Assembly (NCBI RefSeq): GCF_000377905.1
Contig: NZ_KB898873.1
Coordinates: forward strand, 186,001-250,000
Direction of reading: 5' to 3'
Length of the DNA: 64,000 nt
From: Thioalkalivibrio sp. ALMg11
GTDB taxonomy: Bacteria > Pseudomonadota > Gammaproteobacteria > Ectothiorhodospirales > Ectothiorhodospiraceae
Both the position numbers and the translations under genes were made by a program. The notes beneath the pieces are model-generated. The model was not told the DNA's origin and searched no databases. It saw nothing but the letters and a program-made list of their open reading frames with translations. Shown piece by piece: positions 20,948 to 31,350 of the stretch. The stretch's first letter is position 1. Each line of letters opens with the position of its first letter.

Positions 20948-21752
20948 GAAACACCTCCTGTCGGATTGGATTTTCGATGGAAGCCGCGTGCTCATGGATC
21001 CCATTGCGCCGCCCCGGGGAAGACCGCCTGAGGTCATCGCCGTCGGCTCCGCGGTGCGTTCAAAGTCGCGCCTGCGGCGATAGGTGGGAACGGCTCGTCG
21101 TGCGGCGATGTTCATGGTGGTGAACCCGGCCTGTGGCACGGGCGCGAAGCCGCCGTTCAATCTCGCTACGACGCCATTCCCCTACGGCTGAAACTATCCA
21201 CATCCTGCCCAGACCCTTCTGTGCGGTGGACAACAGAAGGCGACGGCGCACCAGGAGACACTCGATTCGCCGGGCCCGCAGCTCGAACAGGAAGGCCGAG
21301 AGCGGCAGCGTCCGGCGTTCACGATCATTGCCCATAACTCCGCGATAACGGGAAGCCTTGGACGGCCGAAACGCCGCCCTATACTCCAGCAGAAGGAGAG
21401 CCCTCCGGACGGTTAGGGGTTCTCGCACGGCCGGGTCGCCCGGAGGGCTCGCCTCCTGCACCCGCGCCCGATGAAAAATAGGCGAAGCGAACCACCGACG
21501 GGACACTCATGAAACCCAGCGTCCTAACCCCCAAAACGATAGACGAGGGGACCCTTTCCCAGGGACTTGGCGGGACCAGGACTGGCTTGTGTTCGACACC
21601 GAACAGACCCAGCCCTCGATCTTCCACCACCTTCCCTCCCCTAATCAGGTCCCCAGCGGACGACCAGGCATGCCGCCTGATCTTTCTCGGCACCCGCACA
21701 CCCATGCAGGGCCCCGACTCAGCCACCTTACTCATCGATGGGGAACGAAACC
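20948..21752. other. 805-bp intergenic region
   Basis: No supported gene. Open frames on both strands are Arg-rich shadows without ribosome binding sites. The one clear structure is the 11-bp inverted repeat at 21398-21450. Confidence 0.55.
21398..21450. repeat. perfect 11-bp inverted repeat
   Basis: GAGCCCTCCGG (21398-21408) and CCGGAGGGCTC (21440-21450) are exact reverse complements with a 31-base loop. No T-run follows. Confidence 0.7.
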
Positions 21753-23075
21753 ATGACATTTGAATTCGGAAAATCCCGACTCCTGGTTCCAGCCCTGCTG
21801 GCTGCGTCAATCGGCCTAAGTGGCTGCGGTGGCGGCGGCGGTGGCACCACGCCTTCGGCCGGGATCACGGTGGTGCCCGACCGTTTCAATTTCGGGACCA
21901 TTACGGAAGGCAACGAGAATCACGTGCTCCCTCGGCAATTCATCATCCGCAACGAGGGAACGACGTCCCAAAGCATCTCAAGTATGAGTCTGTTTGGGCG
22001 CGACCCAGGCCAGTTTGTTCTGGACGACTCGGGCGGCAACGCCCCCTGCGGAGCGCCGCCGTTTGACCTCCCGGGCGGCGGCAGCTGTACCGTTGTGGCC
22101 GAATTCAAACCCGCGCGTATCGGCGAGTTCGAGGCCCTATTGATCGCGGAGAGCGATGACCCCAACACCCCCACGGTCGGGGGCACTCTGGAGGGCACCT
22201 ACGAACCAATCAAGTCGATCCACGTCAACGTCAACCAGGTCAACGCGTGCGCCTTCCCCCCCAAGGCCTTTGTGTCCGTCACCGACCAGGCCGACTTCCC
22301 CATTCCGAACTTGGTCGCTGGCGATTTCACTCTTGCAGGGTTCGCCCCCGGTAGTTATGACGTGCAACCGATCAGCCGAAACTACACCGACCTCTCTCTC
22401 AGCATCACGATGGACTATAGCGGCAGTATCACCGACTTCCCCGACGCTGTAGACAACATGGAGGCGGGCGCGACATCGCTGGTGGTCGCGATGCAGGACA
22501 AGGATGAGGCGGACATCATCAAGTACGCCGACGACGTCCAGCCCATGACGACCGACGGTTTCACGTCCGTAAAGGGCGACCTGGAGGCCGCGATCAAGAA
22601 TCCGCCCGACCTCGGCAGAGACACCGCGTTCTACGGCGCAACCGAGGAAGCCATCGCACGGTTCGACATTCCCGGCAGCAACAACGACAGGAAGGCCGTC
22701 ATCGCCTTGACCGACGGCGAAGATACTGTTGTTGAGGACACGGAGGCCGCGCTGCACGACACTATCGGTCAGGCGGTAGAAGAGGATATCCCTGTTTTCA
22801 CCATCGGGTTCGGCGAATTCCTTCAGGAAGCTCAGAAAAATGAACTACAAAGGCTCGCGGACGGCACGGGCGGCCTATTCTACCAGCCGGCGAGTGACGC
22901 CAACCTCCAACAGGCCTTTCTGCAAGTGGCCCTGTTACTCTTTGAGTATCAATATGTAATCGAGTTCGACAACCTCTCAGATAAAGAAGGAACCAAACTT
23001 GAGGTCACCGTAGCGTACGCGGGTGTCGAGGACGCGACAGGGACCAAGACCATCCAGGCTTGTTCGGGACCGTAA
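21753..23075 (+). CDS. VWA-domain lipoprotein
   Basis: A 440-residue predicted lipoprotein. The signal peptide ends in a lipobox LSGC, and the cysteine is followed by six glycines. Residues about 25-145 look like an ASH/choice-of-anchor beta domain (TVVPDRFNFGTI, then SMSLFGRDPGQF). The VWA domain follows, with metal site DYSGS near residue 218 and TDGED further on. It is likely an outer-membrane or surface adhesion or binding protein. Start chosen at 21753 because a GGGGA precedes it; an ATG five codons upstream is possible. It lies just before the gsp operon but is separated by about 560 bp. Confidence 0.82.
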   Translation: MTFEFGKSRLLVPALLAASIGLSGCGGGGGGTTPSAGITVVPDRFNFGTITEGNENHVLPRQFIIRNEGTTSQSISSMSLFGRDPGQFVLDDSGGNAPCGAPPFDLPGGGSCTVVAEFKPARIGEFEALLIAESDDPNTPTVGGTLEGTYEPIKSIHVNVNQVNACAFPPKAFVSVTDQADFPIPNLVAGDFTLAGFAPGSYDVQPISRNYTDLSLSITMDYSGSITDFPDAVDNMEAGATSLVVAMQDKDEADIIKYADDVQPMTTDGFTSVKGDLEAAIKNPPDLGRDTAFYGATEEAIARFDIPGSNNDRKAVIALTDGEDTVVEDTEAALHDTIGQAVEEDIPVFTIGFGEFLQEAQKNELQRLADGTGGLFYQPASDANLQQAFLQVALLLFEYQYVIEFDNLSDKEGTKLEVTVAYAGVEDATGTKTIQACSGP

Positions 23076-23639
23076 TTCCGGCATTCGCCCGAAAGCCATT
23101 TTCGGTGCGGGGACGGCGCTTGTTGCGGAAGCCGTCGATGTCGTCGGTGATGTCCGTCAACCAGGCCGCGTTCGGACGCAGTGGATGGAGCCGCCGGTCC
23201 AGGTGGCTCCCCTTCACTGGCTGGCGCGGCCTCATCCCATCGTCGTCACGACGAACGCCCGCTTCCAGACCGGGCGCAGCCCCTGTTCCCGAATCCGATG
23301 GCAGCCCCGGTAGCGGCCGCACCAACACCGGCGGCTCCACCAGGAGCAATCGGCTTGGGAGCCGCGAGACACGATACCTTCGCGCCTCCTCCAGGGCGTT
23401 CGCCTCCGCGCACGGGCGCGGGGCGTCTCCGGAAAACCGGGAGCCGCATGGCCCGGGACTCGACCCCACTTGGCGAAAGCGGCATGCTGAACAATGCAGG
23501 ATCGGGGAATCAGGGGCATCCACGCGAACGGGTACATTAAACCGTGTTCCCCCAGGCCCTCTTTCAAGACGCGATCCGACTCGACCTAGCGAGAACCGCC
23601 GGGGCCAGCCAACCGAATAAACCGCGAACGCCGTTGACG
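23076..23639. other. 564-bp intergenic region before the gsp operon
   Basis: Open frames exist on both strands but none has a ribosome binding site or a recognisable product. The region must contain the gsp promoter; I could not identify it confidently. Confidence 0.5.
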
Positions 23640-24524
23640 ATGCCATCTTCGCCCCGACTTGTGCCATTGCCCCTGCCCTGGATACTCAGTGCCGGGCTGC
23701 TGGCGGTCACGGCATGGCTGATCGCGGGTCTGGTCTGGTCGATCGCCGTTCCGGGGTACACGTACCCGTCGGGCACCACGGTCCACGCGGAACGGGCAAC
23801 CGCCAGTCGCCCCGCCCCGTCTCCCGGAGCCGATACCTCTGCCCGGTCCGGCTTTACCCGAAGCGCCGAATTCACTCCCTTCGGCAGCCCCCGGCAAGCG
23901 GGCCAACAGGCCATCGAGAACGCGCCGGAGACCCGCCTGAGTCTGGAGCTGCTCGGCATCCTGGCGACCGGACAGGGCAACGGCAGCGCGATCATTTCCG
24001 CAGGGAGGGCCAATGTCGAGCTCTATCATGTGGGCGACACCATCGGGAACCACCTGGCGACGCTGCACCAGGTACACGCGGACCGGGTCATCCTGGAGCG
24101 CGAAGGTCGACTGGAGACACTACGGCTCCCGCGGGGCGACGAACTGCGAGTCGATGGCAGCCGCTCCGATAACGATCAGCGGTCATCGCAGGTCGCCGCC
24201 TCCCCGACGCCGATCACGGCCAACATCAGCCGATCCCGCTGGCTCGACGACCCGCAGCGCGCCATGAATTCGCTGCGTGCCCAGCCCGTACTGCGGGATG
24301 GCGCACTGCTGGGGATTCGGGTCACCCCAACGCGCAACCAGCGCGAATTCGAACGCGCCGGCCTTCAGGAAGGCGACATCATCACCTCGGTCCAGGGGCA
24401 GCAGATCCGTGACATTGAAGACCCCGAGCAAATCCTCTCTGGACTCGGCAACACCGACCGGGTGAACATCACCATAGAACGTGACGGGCAGACCCTTCCG
24501 CTGACCATCGAGTTAACCGAATGA
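23640..24524 (+). CDS. gspC: type II secretion system protein GspC
   Basis: A 294-residue inner-membrane protein that couples the secretin to the inner-membrane platform. The N-terminus has one membrane segment (WILSAGLLAVTAWLIAGLVW). The periplasmic homology region (LSLELLGILATGQGNGSAII) follows near residues 95-160, and the C-terminus is a PDZ-like domain (QREFERAGLQEGDIITSVQG, about residues 220-290). Start chosen at the ATG at 23640, giving a short cytoplasmic tail as in the family; a GTG at 23544 is in frame. Its stop overlaps the gspD start by four bases. Confidence 0.92.
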   Translation: MPSSPRLVPLPLPWILSAGLLAVTAWLIAGLVWSIAVPGYTYPSGTTVHAERATASRPAPSPGADTSARSGFTRSAEFTPFGSPRQAGQQAIENAPETRLSLELLGILATGQGNGSAIISAGRANVELYHVGDTIGNHLATLHQVHADRVILEREGRLETLRLPRGDELRVDGSRSDNDQRSSQVAASPTPITANISRSRWLDDPQRAMNSLRAQPVLRDGALLGIRVTPTRNQREFERAGLQEGDIITSVQGQQIRDIEDPEQILSGLGNTDRVNITIERDGQTLPLTIELTE

Positions 24525-26440
24525 GCCTCCGACTCCGCCTTTTCGCCCTCGCACTGTCCCTGGTCTGCGCAGCGGGGTCCGTCGCGGCGGACGAGCTGAC
24601 ACTCAATCTTCGCGACACCAACATCAGCAACCTGATCGACCTTGTGTCGGAGGAAACCGGGACCAACTTCATCGTGGACCCACGGGTACGCGGCAACATC
24701 ACGGTTGTTTCCAGCCGCCCCGTGCCCCGGGACGAGCTGATGGACCTGTTCCACGACATCCTCAAAATCCACGGATTCGCGGCCATTGCGGGCGAATCGT
24801 CCACGCGCATCGTGCCCGACGCCCAGGCCAAGCAGGATGCCCCCACGATCCTCGATATCGAGACAGAACCGGACGCCGATGTGCGTGGCGGAAGTATCGT
24901 CACCCACGTGATGGCGTTGCGACATGTTTCTGCCGCCCAGCTCGTTCCCGTCCTTCGTCCGCTGATCCCGCAAGGGGGACACCTTGCAGCGGCCACCGAG
25001 CCCAACACCCTGCTGATTTCGGATACGCGCAGCAACGTGCATCGCATCCGCGCCCTCGTCGAGCGCATGGACCGGCCATTCGCGGACGACTTCGAGGTCA
25101 TTGAACTCCGGCATGCCCGCGCCGGGGAACTCGCCGAGCAATTGCAGGTTCTGGCCCGGGAGGGCACGGGAGAGCTGGCCACACCCCAGGTCCTGGCGGA
25201 TCGCCGCAGCAATGCCATCGTTCTCTCCGGGCGCGAGGAATCTCGCTTGCGCCTGCGCGGGCTCATTGCCCAGCTTGACCGGGAGATGGAAGAAGGGAAC
25301 GCGCGCGTGCACTACCTGAAGTATGCGCGGGCCGAGGAGGTGGCCGAACTGCTGCGCAACATCGCCGAAAAAAGCCCGGATATCGACCCCGACGCACGGA
25401 GCGGAAGCGGGATCCATATCGAGGCACACGAGTCCACCAACGCCGTGGTGACCTACGGGCCCTCCGAGTTCATCCGCGACTTCGACATTATCGTGGAGCG
25501 GCTCGATATCCGGCGAGCGCAAGTCCTGGTCGAGGCCGTCATCGCGGAGGTCTCGTCGGATCGCGTGCGGGATCTCGGCGTACAGTGGGGCGCCATCGGA
25601 AGCAGTGGCGCCGGGGTCCTCAACTTTTCCGGCCCCGGGTCACGCGGGATCCTCGAACTCGCTGCGGGCGTGGAAGGGTTCCTTGACGGAGCCGTGTCAT
25701 CCCCCCCTGACATCGGGGACGGCCTGACGGCCGGCGGCGTGGGGTCGACCGGAAGCACGCGGATCGCCGCCCTGATCAACATGCTGCAACGCGACACCTC
25801 CAGCAACATCCTGTCCACCCCCAGCCTCCTTACGCTGGACAACGAGGAAGCCGAGATCGTGGTGGGCCAGAATGTGCCGTTCATCGTCGGGCGCTCGATC
25901 GAGGATTCGGGCCAGGCCTTCGACACGATCCGTCGCGAGGATGTCGGGGTGAAGCTTCGCGTGCGGCCTCAGATCAACCAGGGCAATGCCGTGCGCCTGG
26001 AGATCGAGCAAGAGGTCTCGCAGTTGGCGCCGGGTACTTCCGGCGCGGCCGATCTCATTACCAATACCCGGACACTGAAGACGCACGTCCTGATCGATGA
26101 CGGCGACATGCTGGTGCTCGGCGGGCTGATTCAAGAACAGCAAACGGACAGCGAGGCGCGCGTCCCCGGGCTGGGCAGCATCCCCGGGGTTGGACGACTC
26201 TTCCGGGCGGACCGCAACCAGACCGAGAAACGGAACCTGATGGTGTTCCTGCACCCGCGCATCGTCCGGGACAGCGCCCGCGGCGCCGAGTTGACCAGCG
26301 AGAAGTACAGCTTTATCCGCGGCGAGCAACTGCGCGAGCAGGCGCGCACCCAGCAGCGCAGAAGCCCGGTCCTGCCGGAATGGGAGCGCCTGACCCAGCT
26401 CCCGCCGAGCTTCGAAGATGTCCATGGCAAGCGCGACTGA
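24521..26440 (+). CDS. gspD: type II secretion system secretin GspD
   Basis: A 639-residue outer-membrane secretin. A signal peptide ends near residue 23 (VAADE). Periplasmic N-domains follow (LNLRDTNISNLIDLVSEETG at the start of N0), with repeats through about residue 330, then the secretin core ending near residue 590, with the conserved VPGLGSIPGVGRLF. The C-terminal 50 residues are charged and could bind a pilotin. Overlap with gspC indicates coupling; gspE starts directly after its stop. Confidence 0.97.
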   Translation: MSLRLRLFALALSLVCAAGSVAADELTLNLRDTNISNLIDLVSEETGTNFIVDPRVRGNITVVSSRPVPRDELMDLFHDILKIHGFAAIAGESSTRIVPDAQAKQDAPTILDIETEPDADVRGGSIVTHVMALRHVSAAQLVPVLRPLIPQGGHLAAATEPNTLLISDTRSNVHRIRALVERMDRPFADDFEVIELRHARAGELAEQLQVLAREGTGELATPQVLADRRSNAIVLSGREESRLRLRGLIAQLDREMEEGNARVHYLKYARAEEVAELLRNIAEKSPDIDPDARSGSGIHIEAHESTNAVVTYGPSEFIRDFDIIVERLDIRRAQVLVEAVIAEVSSDRVRDLGVQWGAIGSSGAGVLNFSGPGSRGILELAAGVEGFLDGAVSSPPDIGDGLTAGGVGSTGSTRIAALINMLQRDTSSNILSTPSLLTLDNEEAEIVVGQNVPFIVGRSIEDSGQAFDTIRREDVGVKLRVRPQINQGNAVRLEIEQEVSQLAPGTSGAADLITNTRTLKTHVLIDDGDMLVLGGLIQEQQTDSEARVPGLGSIPGVGRLFRADRNQTEKRNLMVFLHPRIVRDSARGAELTSEKYSFIRGEQLREQARTQQRRSPVLPEWERLTQLPPSFEDVHGKRD

Positions 26441-27997
26441 ATGGCCGAGGGTACCCAGGCCATGAACGCGGGGGCGACCCGGGAACCCGTGCCGGACGAC
26501 CCGAACGCGCCCGGGGCACCGGTAGCCGGTACGTTCGCCGTGAGCTACACCTTCGCCCGCCGGGTCGGCGCCGTGCCCGGCGATCTGGTCGCGGGCCAAC
26601 GCCAGATCTTTCTGCGCCACGACGCCGATCCGCAAGGGCTCCTGGAACTTCGCCGACGCAGCCCCGAGCCGCTGAACCTGGAAACCGTCGATGACAAGAC
26701 CTTCGAGCAGCGGCTGCGCGAGCGCTACGAATCCTCCAGCTCGCGGGCCATGCAATCGATGGAGGAGCTGGATGGCAACCTCGACCTGTCGAGCGTGGCG
26801 GAATCCCTCGCCGAGCCGCAGGACCTCCTGGAGGCCGAAGACGATGCCCCGATTATCCGGCTCATCAATGCGCTGCTGACGGAGGCGGTACGGGAAAACG
26901 CGTCGGACATCCACATCGAGCCCTTCGAGAGTCGCCTGGCCGTCCGGCTGCGCGTGGACGGCGTCTTGCGCGAGATTCTGACCCCGCCCGCGGGGCTTGC
27001 ATCGCTCATCGTCTCGCGCATCAAGGTGATGGCACGGCTGGACATCGCGGAGAAGCGACTGCCACAGGACGGACGCATCTCCCTCAGGGTCGCCGGCCGC
27101 GCGGTGGACGTGCGCGTCTCCACCCTGCCCTCGGGCCACGGAGAACGCGTGGTGATGCGACTGCTGGACAAGCAGGCCGGTCGCCTTGACCTCACCCACC
27201 TGGGCATGGATCCGGATACCCGTGACACCCTGGAGCAGATTGTCACGCGACCGCACGGTATCGTGCTGGTCACCGGCCCGACCGGATCGGGCAAGACGAC
27301 GACGCTGTACGCAGCGCTGACCCGGCTCAATGACCGCAGCCGCAATATCCTGACCGTCGAGGACCCGATCGAGTACTACCTCGACGGGATCGGGCAGACC
27401 CAGATCAACAGCCGTATCGACATGACCTTTGCCCGCGGGCTGCGGGCGATCCTGCGTCAGGACCCGGATGTGGTGATGGTCGGCGAGATCCGCGATGTCG
27501 ACACCGTCCAGATCGCGGTTCAGGCGAGCCTGACCGGTCACCTGGTGTTTTCCACCCTGCATACCAACTCCGCGATCGGGGCCATCACGCGCCTGCGCGA
27601 CATGGGCGTGGAGCCCTTCCTGCTGTCCTCGACCCTGAACGGGATTCTCGCCCAGCGGCTGGTACGGGTCCTTTGCAAGGACTGCCGCGAACCGCACCCG
27701 GCATCGCCACGGGAATGCGAACTGCTGGGCGTAGCCTCCACGGAACCTCCCACCCTCTACCATGCACGCGGCTGCCCGAGCTGCAACGAACTCGGCTATC
27801 GGGGCCGGACCGGCATCTATGAGCTGGTGGAGGTGAACGAACGCCTGCGCACACTCATTCATGACAATGCCAGTGAACAGGCCATGGTCCGCGCCGCACG
27901 CGAGAACAGTGTGAGTCTCCGCGCCGATGCCTGCCGACGGGTTCTCGACGGCACGACCAGCCTCGAGGAAATGCTGCGCGTCACCGAGGCGGGCTAG
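26441..27997 (+). CDS. gspE: type II secretion system ATPase GspE
   Basis: A 518-residue cytoplasmic ATPase that drives pseudopilus assembly. Walker A is [10 protein letters not shown] near residue 280, the Asp box is around [12 protein letters not shown], Walker B is VVMVGEIRD near residue 346, and the His box is [13 protein letters not shown] tetracysteine zinc motif, CKDC and CPSC, lies near residues 410-450. The N-terminal domain binds GspL. The ATG is directly after the gspD stop; a second ATG seven codons later is possible. Confidence 0.97.
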   Translation: MAEGTQAMNAGATREPVPDDPNAPGAPVAGTFAVSYTFARRVGAVPGDLVAGQRQIFLRHDADPQGLLELRRRSPEPLNLETVDDKTFEQRLRERYESSSSRAMQSMEELDGNLDLSSVAESLAEPQDLLEAEDDAPIIRLINALLTEAVRENASDIHIEPFESRLAVRLRVDGVLREILTPPAGLASLIVSRIKVMARLDIAEKRLPQDGRISLRVAGRAVDVRVSTLPSGHGERVVMRLLDKQAGRLDLTHLGMDPDTRDTLEQIVTRPHGIVLVTGPTGSGKTTTLYAALTRLNDRSRNILTVEDPIEYYLDGIGQTQINSRIDMTFARGLRAILRQDPDVVMVGEIRDVDTVQIAVQASLTGHLVFSTLHTNSAIGAITRLRDMGVEPFLLSSTLNGILAQRLVRVLCKDCREPHPASPRECELLGVASTEPPTLYHARGCPSCNELGYRGRTGIYELVEVNERLRTLIHDNASEQAMVRAARENSVSLRADACRRVLDGTTSLEEMLRVTEAG

Positions 27998-28001
27998 GGC
28001 C

Positions 28002-29228
28002 ATGCCCGCCTTCGAATACCAGGCGCTGGACGCAGCCGGCCGAACGCGCAAGGGCGTGACCGAGGGGGACACAGCCCGCAGCGTCCGGTCCCAGTTGCGC
28101 AGCGAAGGCCTGACCCCACTGGATCTGCTCGAAATCGGCGAATCCTCGGCCGCCACCCGGGGCACCCGGACCCACTCGGGACGCGGCACCGGCGGCATCA
28201 GCGCGCTCGACCTGGCGCTTGCGACACGCCAGATGGCCACGCTTGCGCGCGCCGGCCTGCCGGTGGAGGAATGGCTGGCGACCGTCGCCCGGCAGTCCGA
28301 AAAGCAGAAGGTGCGCAACATCTTGAGTGCCGTGCGCACCCGGGTCATGGAGGGGCACTCGCTGGCCCAGGCACTGGGCGCATTTCCGCGCGCGTTCCCC
28401 GAGATTTACCGCAGCACCGTCGCGGCCGGCGAGGCCTCCGGGCATCTGCACCTGGTACTGGAGCGCCTGGCCGAATACCTCGAGAATCGCCACGCGTTGC
28501 GGCAGAAGGTCATGCTCGCCCTGATCTATCCGATCATCCTGACCCTGGTGGCCCTGGGCGTGACCGTGGGCCTGGTCGTCTATGTGGTACCCGAAGTGGT
28601 CCAGGTCTTCGAGGGCCTGGACCAGCAGTTGCCCACACTGACCCGCATGCTGATCAGCACCAGTGACCTCTTGCGAACCTATGGTCTATACGCGCTGATC
28701 GCCCTGGGCGTGCTCGTGGCGCTGCTGGCCCGCTGGCTGCGCAAACCCGGGCCGCGCATGCGCTTCGACCGGCTGGTACTGCGCCTCCCGCTTGTGGGTC
28801 GCCTGGTCCGGGGGCTCAACACGGCCCGGTTTGCACGTACCCTCAGCATCCTGTCCGCCAGCGGGGTGTCGCTCCTGGATGCGCTGCGAACCGGCGCCGA
28901 GGTCATCGACAGCCGCCCCATGCGCGCCGCAGTGGAGGATGCCTCGCTGCGAATCCGCGAGGGCCGCAGCATTGGTCAGGCCCTGGAGGAGACGGGATAC
29001 TTCCCACCGATCACCGTACACTTGATCCGTAGCGGCGAGTCCAGCGGGCGGCTCACCGAGATGCTGGAACGGGCCGCCGAGACCCAGGAACAGGAGGTCG
29101 AATCCCGCATCAGTATCAGCATGGGCCTGTTCGAACCCTTGCTGATCCTGACCATGGGCGGCATCGTCCTGACCATCGTCCTCGCCATCCTGCTCCCGAT
29201 CTTCGAACTCAACCAGCTGGTGAATTGA
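28002..29228 (+). CDS. gspF: type II secretion system platform protein GspF
   Basis: A 408-residue inner-membrane protein with two repeated cytoplasmic helical domains and three membrane segments (near 170-195, 220-240 and 375-400). The start MPAFEYQALDAAGR is the typical GspF N-terminus; the longer open frame lies inside gspE. It forms the inner-membrane platform with GspL and GspM and receives force from GspE. Confidence 0.95.
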   Translation: MPAFEYQALDAAGRTRKGVTEGDTARSVRSQLRSEGLTPLDLLEIGESSAATRGTRTHSGRGTGGISALDLALATRQMATLARAGLPVEEWLATVARQSEKQKVRNILSAVRTRVMEGHSLAQALGAFPRAFPEIYRSTVAAGEASGHLHLVLERLAEYLENRHALRQKVMLALIYPIILTLVALGVTVGLVVYVVPEVVQVFEGLDQQLPTLTRMLISTSDLLRTYGLYALIALGVLVALLARWLRKPGPRMRFDRLVLRLPLVGRLVRGLNTARFARTLSILSASGVSLLDALRTGAEVIDSRPMRAAVEDASLRIREGRSIGQALEETGYFPPITVHLIRSGESSGRLTEMLERAAETQEQEVESRISISMGLFEPLLILTMGGIVLTIVLAILLPIFELNQLVN

Positions 29229-29230
29229 CC

Positions 29231-29701
29231 ATGCAAGAACCCCGCTCTGCCTGCCTTGCGCGTACCGGATTCCGCGGTGCCCGAGGCTTCACCCTGATCG
29301 AGATCATGGTGGTGGTGGTCATCCTCGGCATCCTCGCGGCGATCGTGGTCCCTCGCGTGATGGACCGCCCGGACGACGCCCGGATCACCAAGGTCAAGCA
29401 GGATATCCGCATCCTGGAAACCGCCCTGAATCTCTACCGTCTGGATACTTCCCGGTATCCGACCACCGACCAGGGACTGGATGCGCTGGTGGAACGCCCG
29501 CGCAGCGGGCCGGAACCCCCCCAGTACCGCCAGGGCGGCTACATGGACCGCCTGCCGAGCGACCCCTGGGGCAACCCGTATCAGTACCTGCACCCCGGGC
29601 GACATGGCGACTTCGACGTCTTCAGCTACGGCGCCAACGGGCGCCGCGGTGGGGAGGGCATCGAGGGCGAGATCGGCAACTGGAACATGGACGAATTCTG
29701 A
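29231..29701 (+). CDS. gspG: major pseudopilin GspG
   Basis: A 156-residue prepilin-like protein. The leader ends at GARG, and the mature N-terminus FTLIEIMVVVVILGILAAIV carries Glu at +5 as required for cleavage, methylation and assembly. The C-terminal part contains the calcium-loop type pattern of GspG (DPWGNPYQYLHPG). An upstream TTG is in frame, but the ATG at 29231 gives a leader of normal length. The prepilin peptidase is not encoded in this window. Confidence 0.95.
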   Translation: MQEPRSACLARTGFRGARGFTLIEIMVVVVILGILAAIVVPRVMDRPDDARITKVKQDIRILETALNLYRLDTSRYPTTDQGLDALVERPRSGPEPPQYRQGGYMDRLPSDPWGNPYQYLHPGRHGDFDVFSYGANGRRGGEGIEGEIGNWNMDEF

Positions 29702-29709
29702 GGACGCCA

Positions 29710-30282
29710 ATGGCGACCCGCCGCGCACGCCCCACCGGCTTTACCCTGATCGAACTACTGGTCGTGATGTTCGTGATCGGTGTGGTCGCCAGCATCGGCG
29801 TGCTGTCCATGAGCCAGCTGGGCAGCCGGAGCCTCGAACAGACCGCCCGCCAGCTGGCGGGCCAGATCGAACTCGCCCGGGAACACACCCTCTTGACCGG
29901 CCAGGCGCTGTCCATCGGTATTGGCACGCAGGGGCTGGTCATCCTGGAGCGCCAGTGGATCGACGATGCCCAGGTCACCTGGACACCGATCGAGAGGGGG
30001 CCGCTGGGTCCGCGGGACTTTCGGCAACACGGGCTGCAGCCACGGCTTTATGTGGACGGCCGGCGAAGCAGCCTCCGCGAAGGGCCGGAACACAACCGCA
30101 TTGCCATTAGCAGCAGCGGACACATCGAACCCTTTGAATTGGTTCTGGAACACCCTGGCGGGCAAAGCGGTCTCATGTTGCGGGTCGAACGGGGCCAACC
30201 CATTCAGGCCTTCGAGCACCCACCACCGGTTGGCGGCGAGCCCCGCCACCTGTTGATGGCCCGCCCGGGACACCCCAACTAG
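29710..30282 (+). CDS. gspH: minor pseudopilin GspH
   Basis: A 190-residue pseudopilin with cleavage site PTG-FTLIELLVVM and Glu at +5. The globular part has an SLEQTARQLAGQIELAREHT helix and beta strands, as in GspH. Eight bases separate it from gspG. Confidence 0.9.
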   Translation: MATRRARPTGFTLIELLVVMFVIGVVASIGVLSMSQLGSRSLEQTARQLAGQIELAREHTLLTGQALSIGIGTQGLVILERQWIDDAQVTWTPIERGPLGPRDFRQHGLQPRLYVDGRRSSLREGPEHNRIAISSSGHIEPFELVLEHPGGQSGLMLRVERGQPIQAFEHPPPVGGEPRHLLMARPGHPN

Positions 30283-30284
30283 CC

Positions 30285-30677
30285 ATGTTGGCACGCGGCG
30301 CACGACGCGGATTCACGTTACTCGAGGTTCTGATTGCCCTGGTGGTGCTGGGCGTCGCCCTTGGGGCCCTCATCAAGGCAGGCAGCGAACACGCGCGCAA
30401 TACTGCCTACCTGCAGGAACGCACGTTGGCCGGATGGGTGGCCAGCAACCTGCTCGCCGACTACGAGGCCGGGTTGCGGCGAGTCGACGTTGGCACCGAG
30501 CGCATTCAGTCCACACTCGCGGACCGCGAATGGGAGGCCCGCATCGAGATCACCGACACGGTGATCGACGCCCCGCTCGAGCTCCCGGCGGTGCGCCGCA
30601 TCGAGGTCCGGGTGTGGCCGCTCGATGGCGACCCCGACCATCCCCTCGCCCAGGCAACCAGCTATGCATTGCCCTGA
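30285..30677 (+). CDS. gspI: minor pseudopilin GspI
   Basis: A 130-residue pseudopilin, the usual size for GspI, with cleavage site RRG-FTLLEVLIALVVLGVAL and Glu at +5. It should form the pilus tip with GspJ and GspK. Its 3' end overlaps gspJ by 14 bases. Confidence 0.9.
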   Translation: MLARGARRGFTLLEVLIALVVLGVALGALIKAGSEHARNTAYLQERTLAGWVASNLLADYEAGLRRVDVGTERIQSTLADREWEARIEITDTVIDAPLELPAVRRIEVRVWPLDGDPDHPLAQATSYALP

Positions 30678-31350
30678 CGTGCCGGCACGTCGGTCATGTG
30701 CATCGGGCGCCGCGCGCGGCTTTACCCTGCTGGAGCTGCTCGTGGCCGTGGCCGTGTTCGCCACCGTGGGCGTGCTGGCGATCGGCGGACTGCGGGCAGT
30801 GCTGATGGCGGACCATGCCACGCAAGCCCAGAGCCAGCGCCTGGCGGAGCTTCAGGTCACACTGGCCGTGCTGGAACGCGACCTGCGCCACAGCATCGAG
30901 CTCCACCCCCGCGACGGCTACGGCGATCGCCTCCCCGCCCTGCGTTACAGCCCGGTCACGGACCCGCGGCAACTGGAACTGGTACGGGCGGGAAACGGGG
31001 AACACGGCCGCCTGGCGCGGGTCGCCTGGAGGGTCAGTGACCGGGGGCTGGAACGGGTCACCTGGCCGGTGCTGGACGGTGCCCTGCCGGAATCCGAACA
31101 GGTGCGCCTGTTTCTGGATCGGGACGCACACGCCGGGAGAGCGTCCACGGCGAACGGCCAGATGGCGCAGGACGCGGGAGATGAACTGGAAATCCGGTTC
31201 GACTTTGTCGATGGCGACACCCAGGACATCACGGACAGCTGGCCGCCGCTGGATGGCGGCGAACGCCGTCCGGCGCAGGTGATCGTGAGCCTGATCGTTC
31301 CGGGGCTCGGGCCCATCGAGCGCCGCATCGCCCTGCCGGGGGTCCAGTGA
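30664..31350 (+). CDS. gspJ: minor pseudopilin GspJ
   Basis: A 228-residue pseudopilin with cleavage site ARG-FTLLELLVAVAVFATVG. The start ATG at 30664 lies inside the end of gspI and gives a long leader of about 19 residues. It ends in a GTGA overlap with gspK. Confidence 0.9.
   Translation: MHCPDVPARRSCASGAARGFTLLELLVAVAVFATVGVLAIGGLRAVLMADHATQAQSQRLAELQVTLAVLERDLRHSIELHPRDGYGDRLPALRYSPVTDPRQLELVRAGNGEHGRLARVAWRVSDRGLERVTWPVLDGALPESEQVRLFLDRDAHAGRASTANGQMAQDAGDELEIRFDFVDGDTQDITDSWPPLDGGERRPAQVIVSLIVPGLGPIERRIALPGVQ

Noticed and set aside
23076-23639. Several open frames up to 220 codons before gspC
   Set aside because: Both strands are open because of base composition; none has a ribosome site, a recognisable domain or a sensible partner.
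25697-28348. 883-codon minus-strand open frame
   Set aside because: Antisense shadow of gspD, gspE and gspF in GC-rich DNA; no family features.
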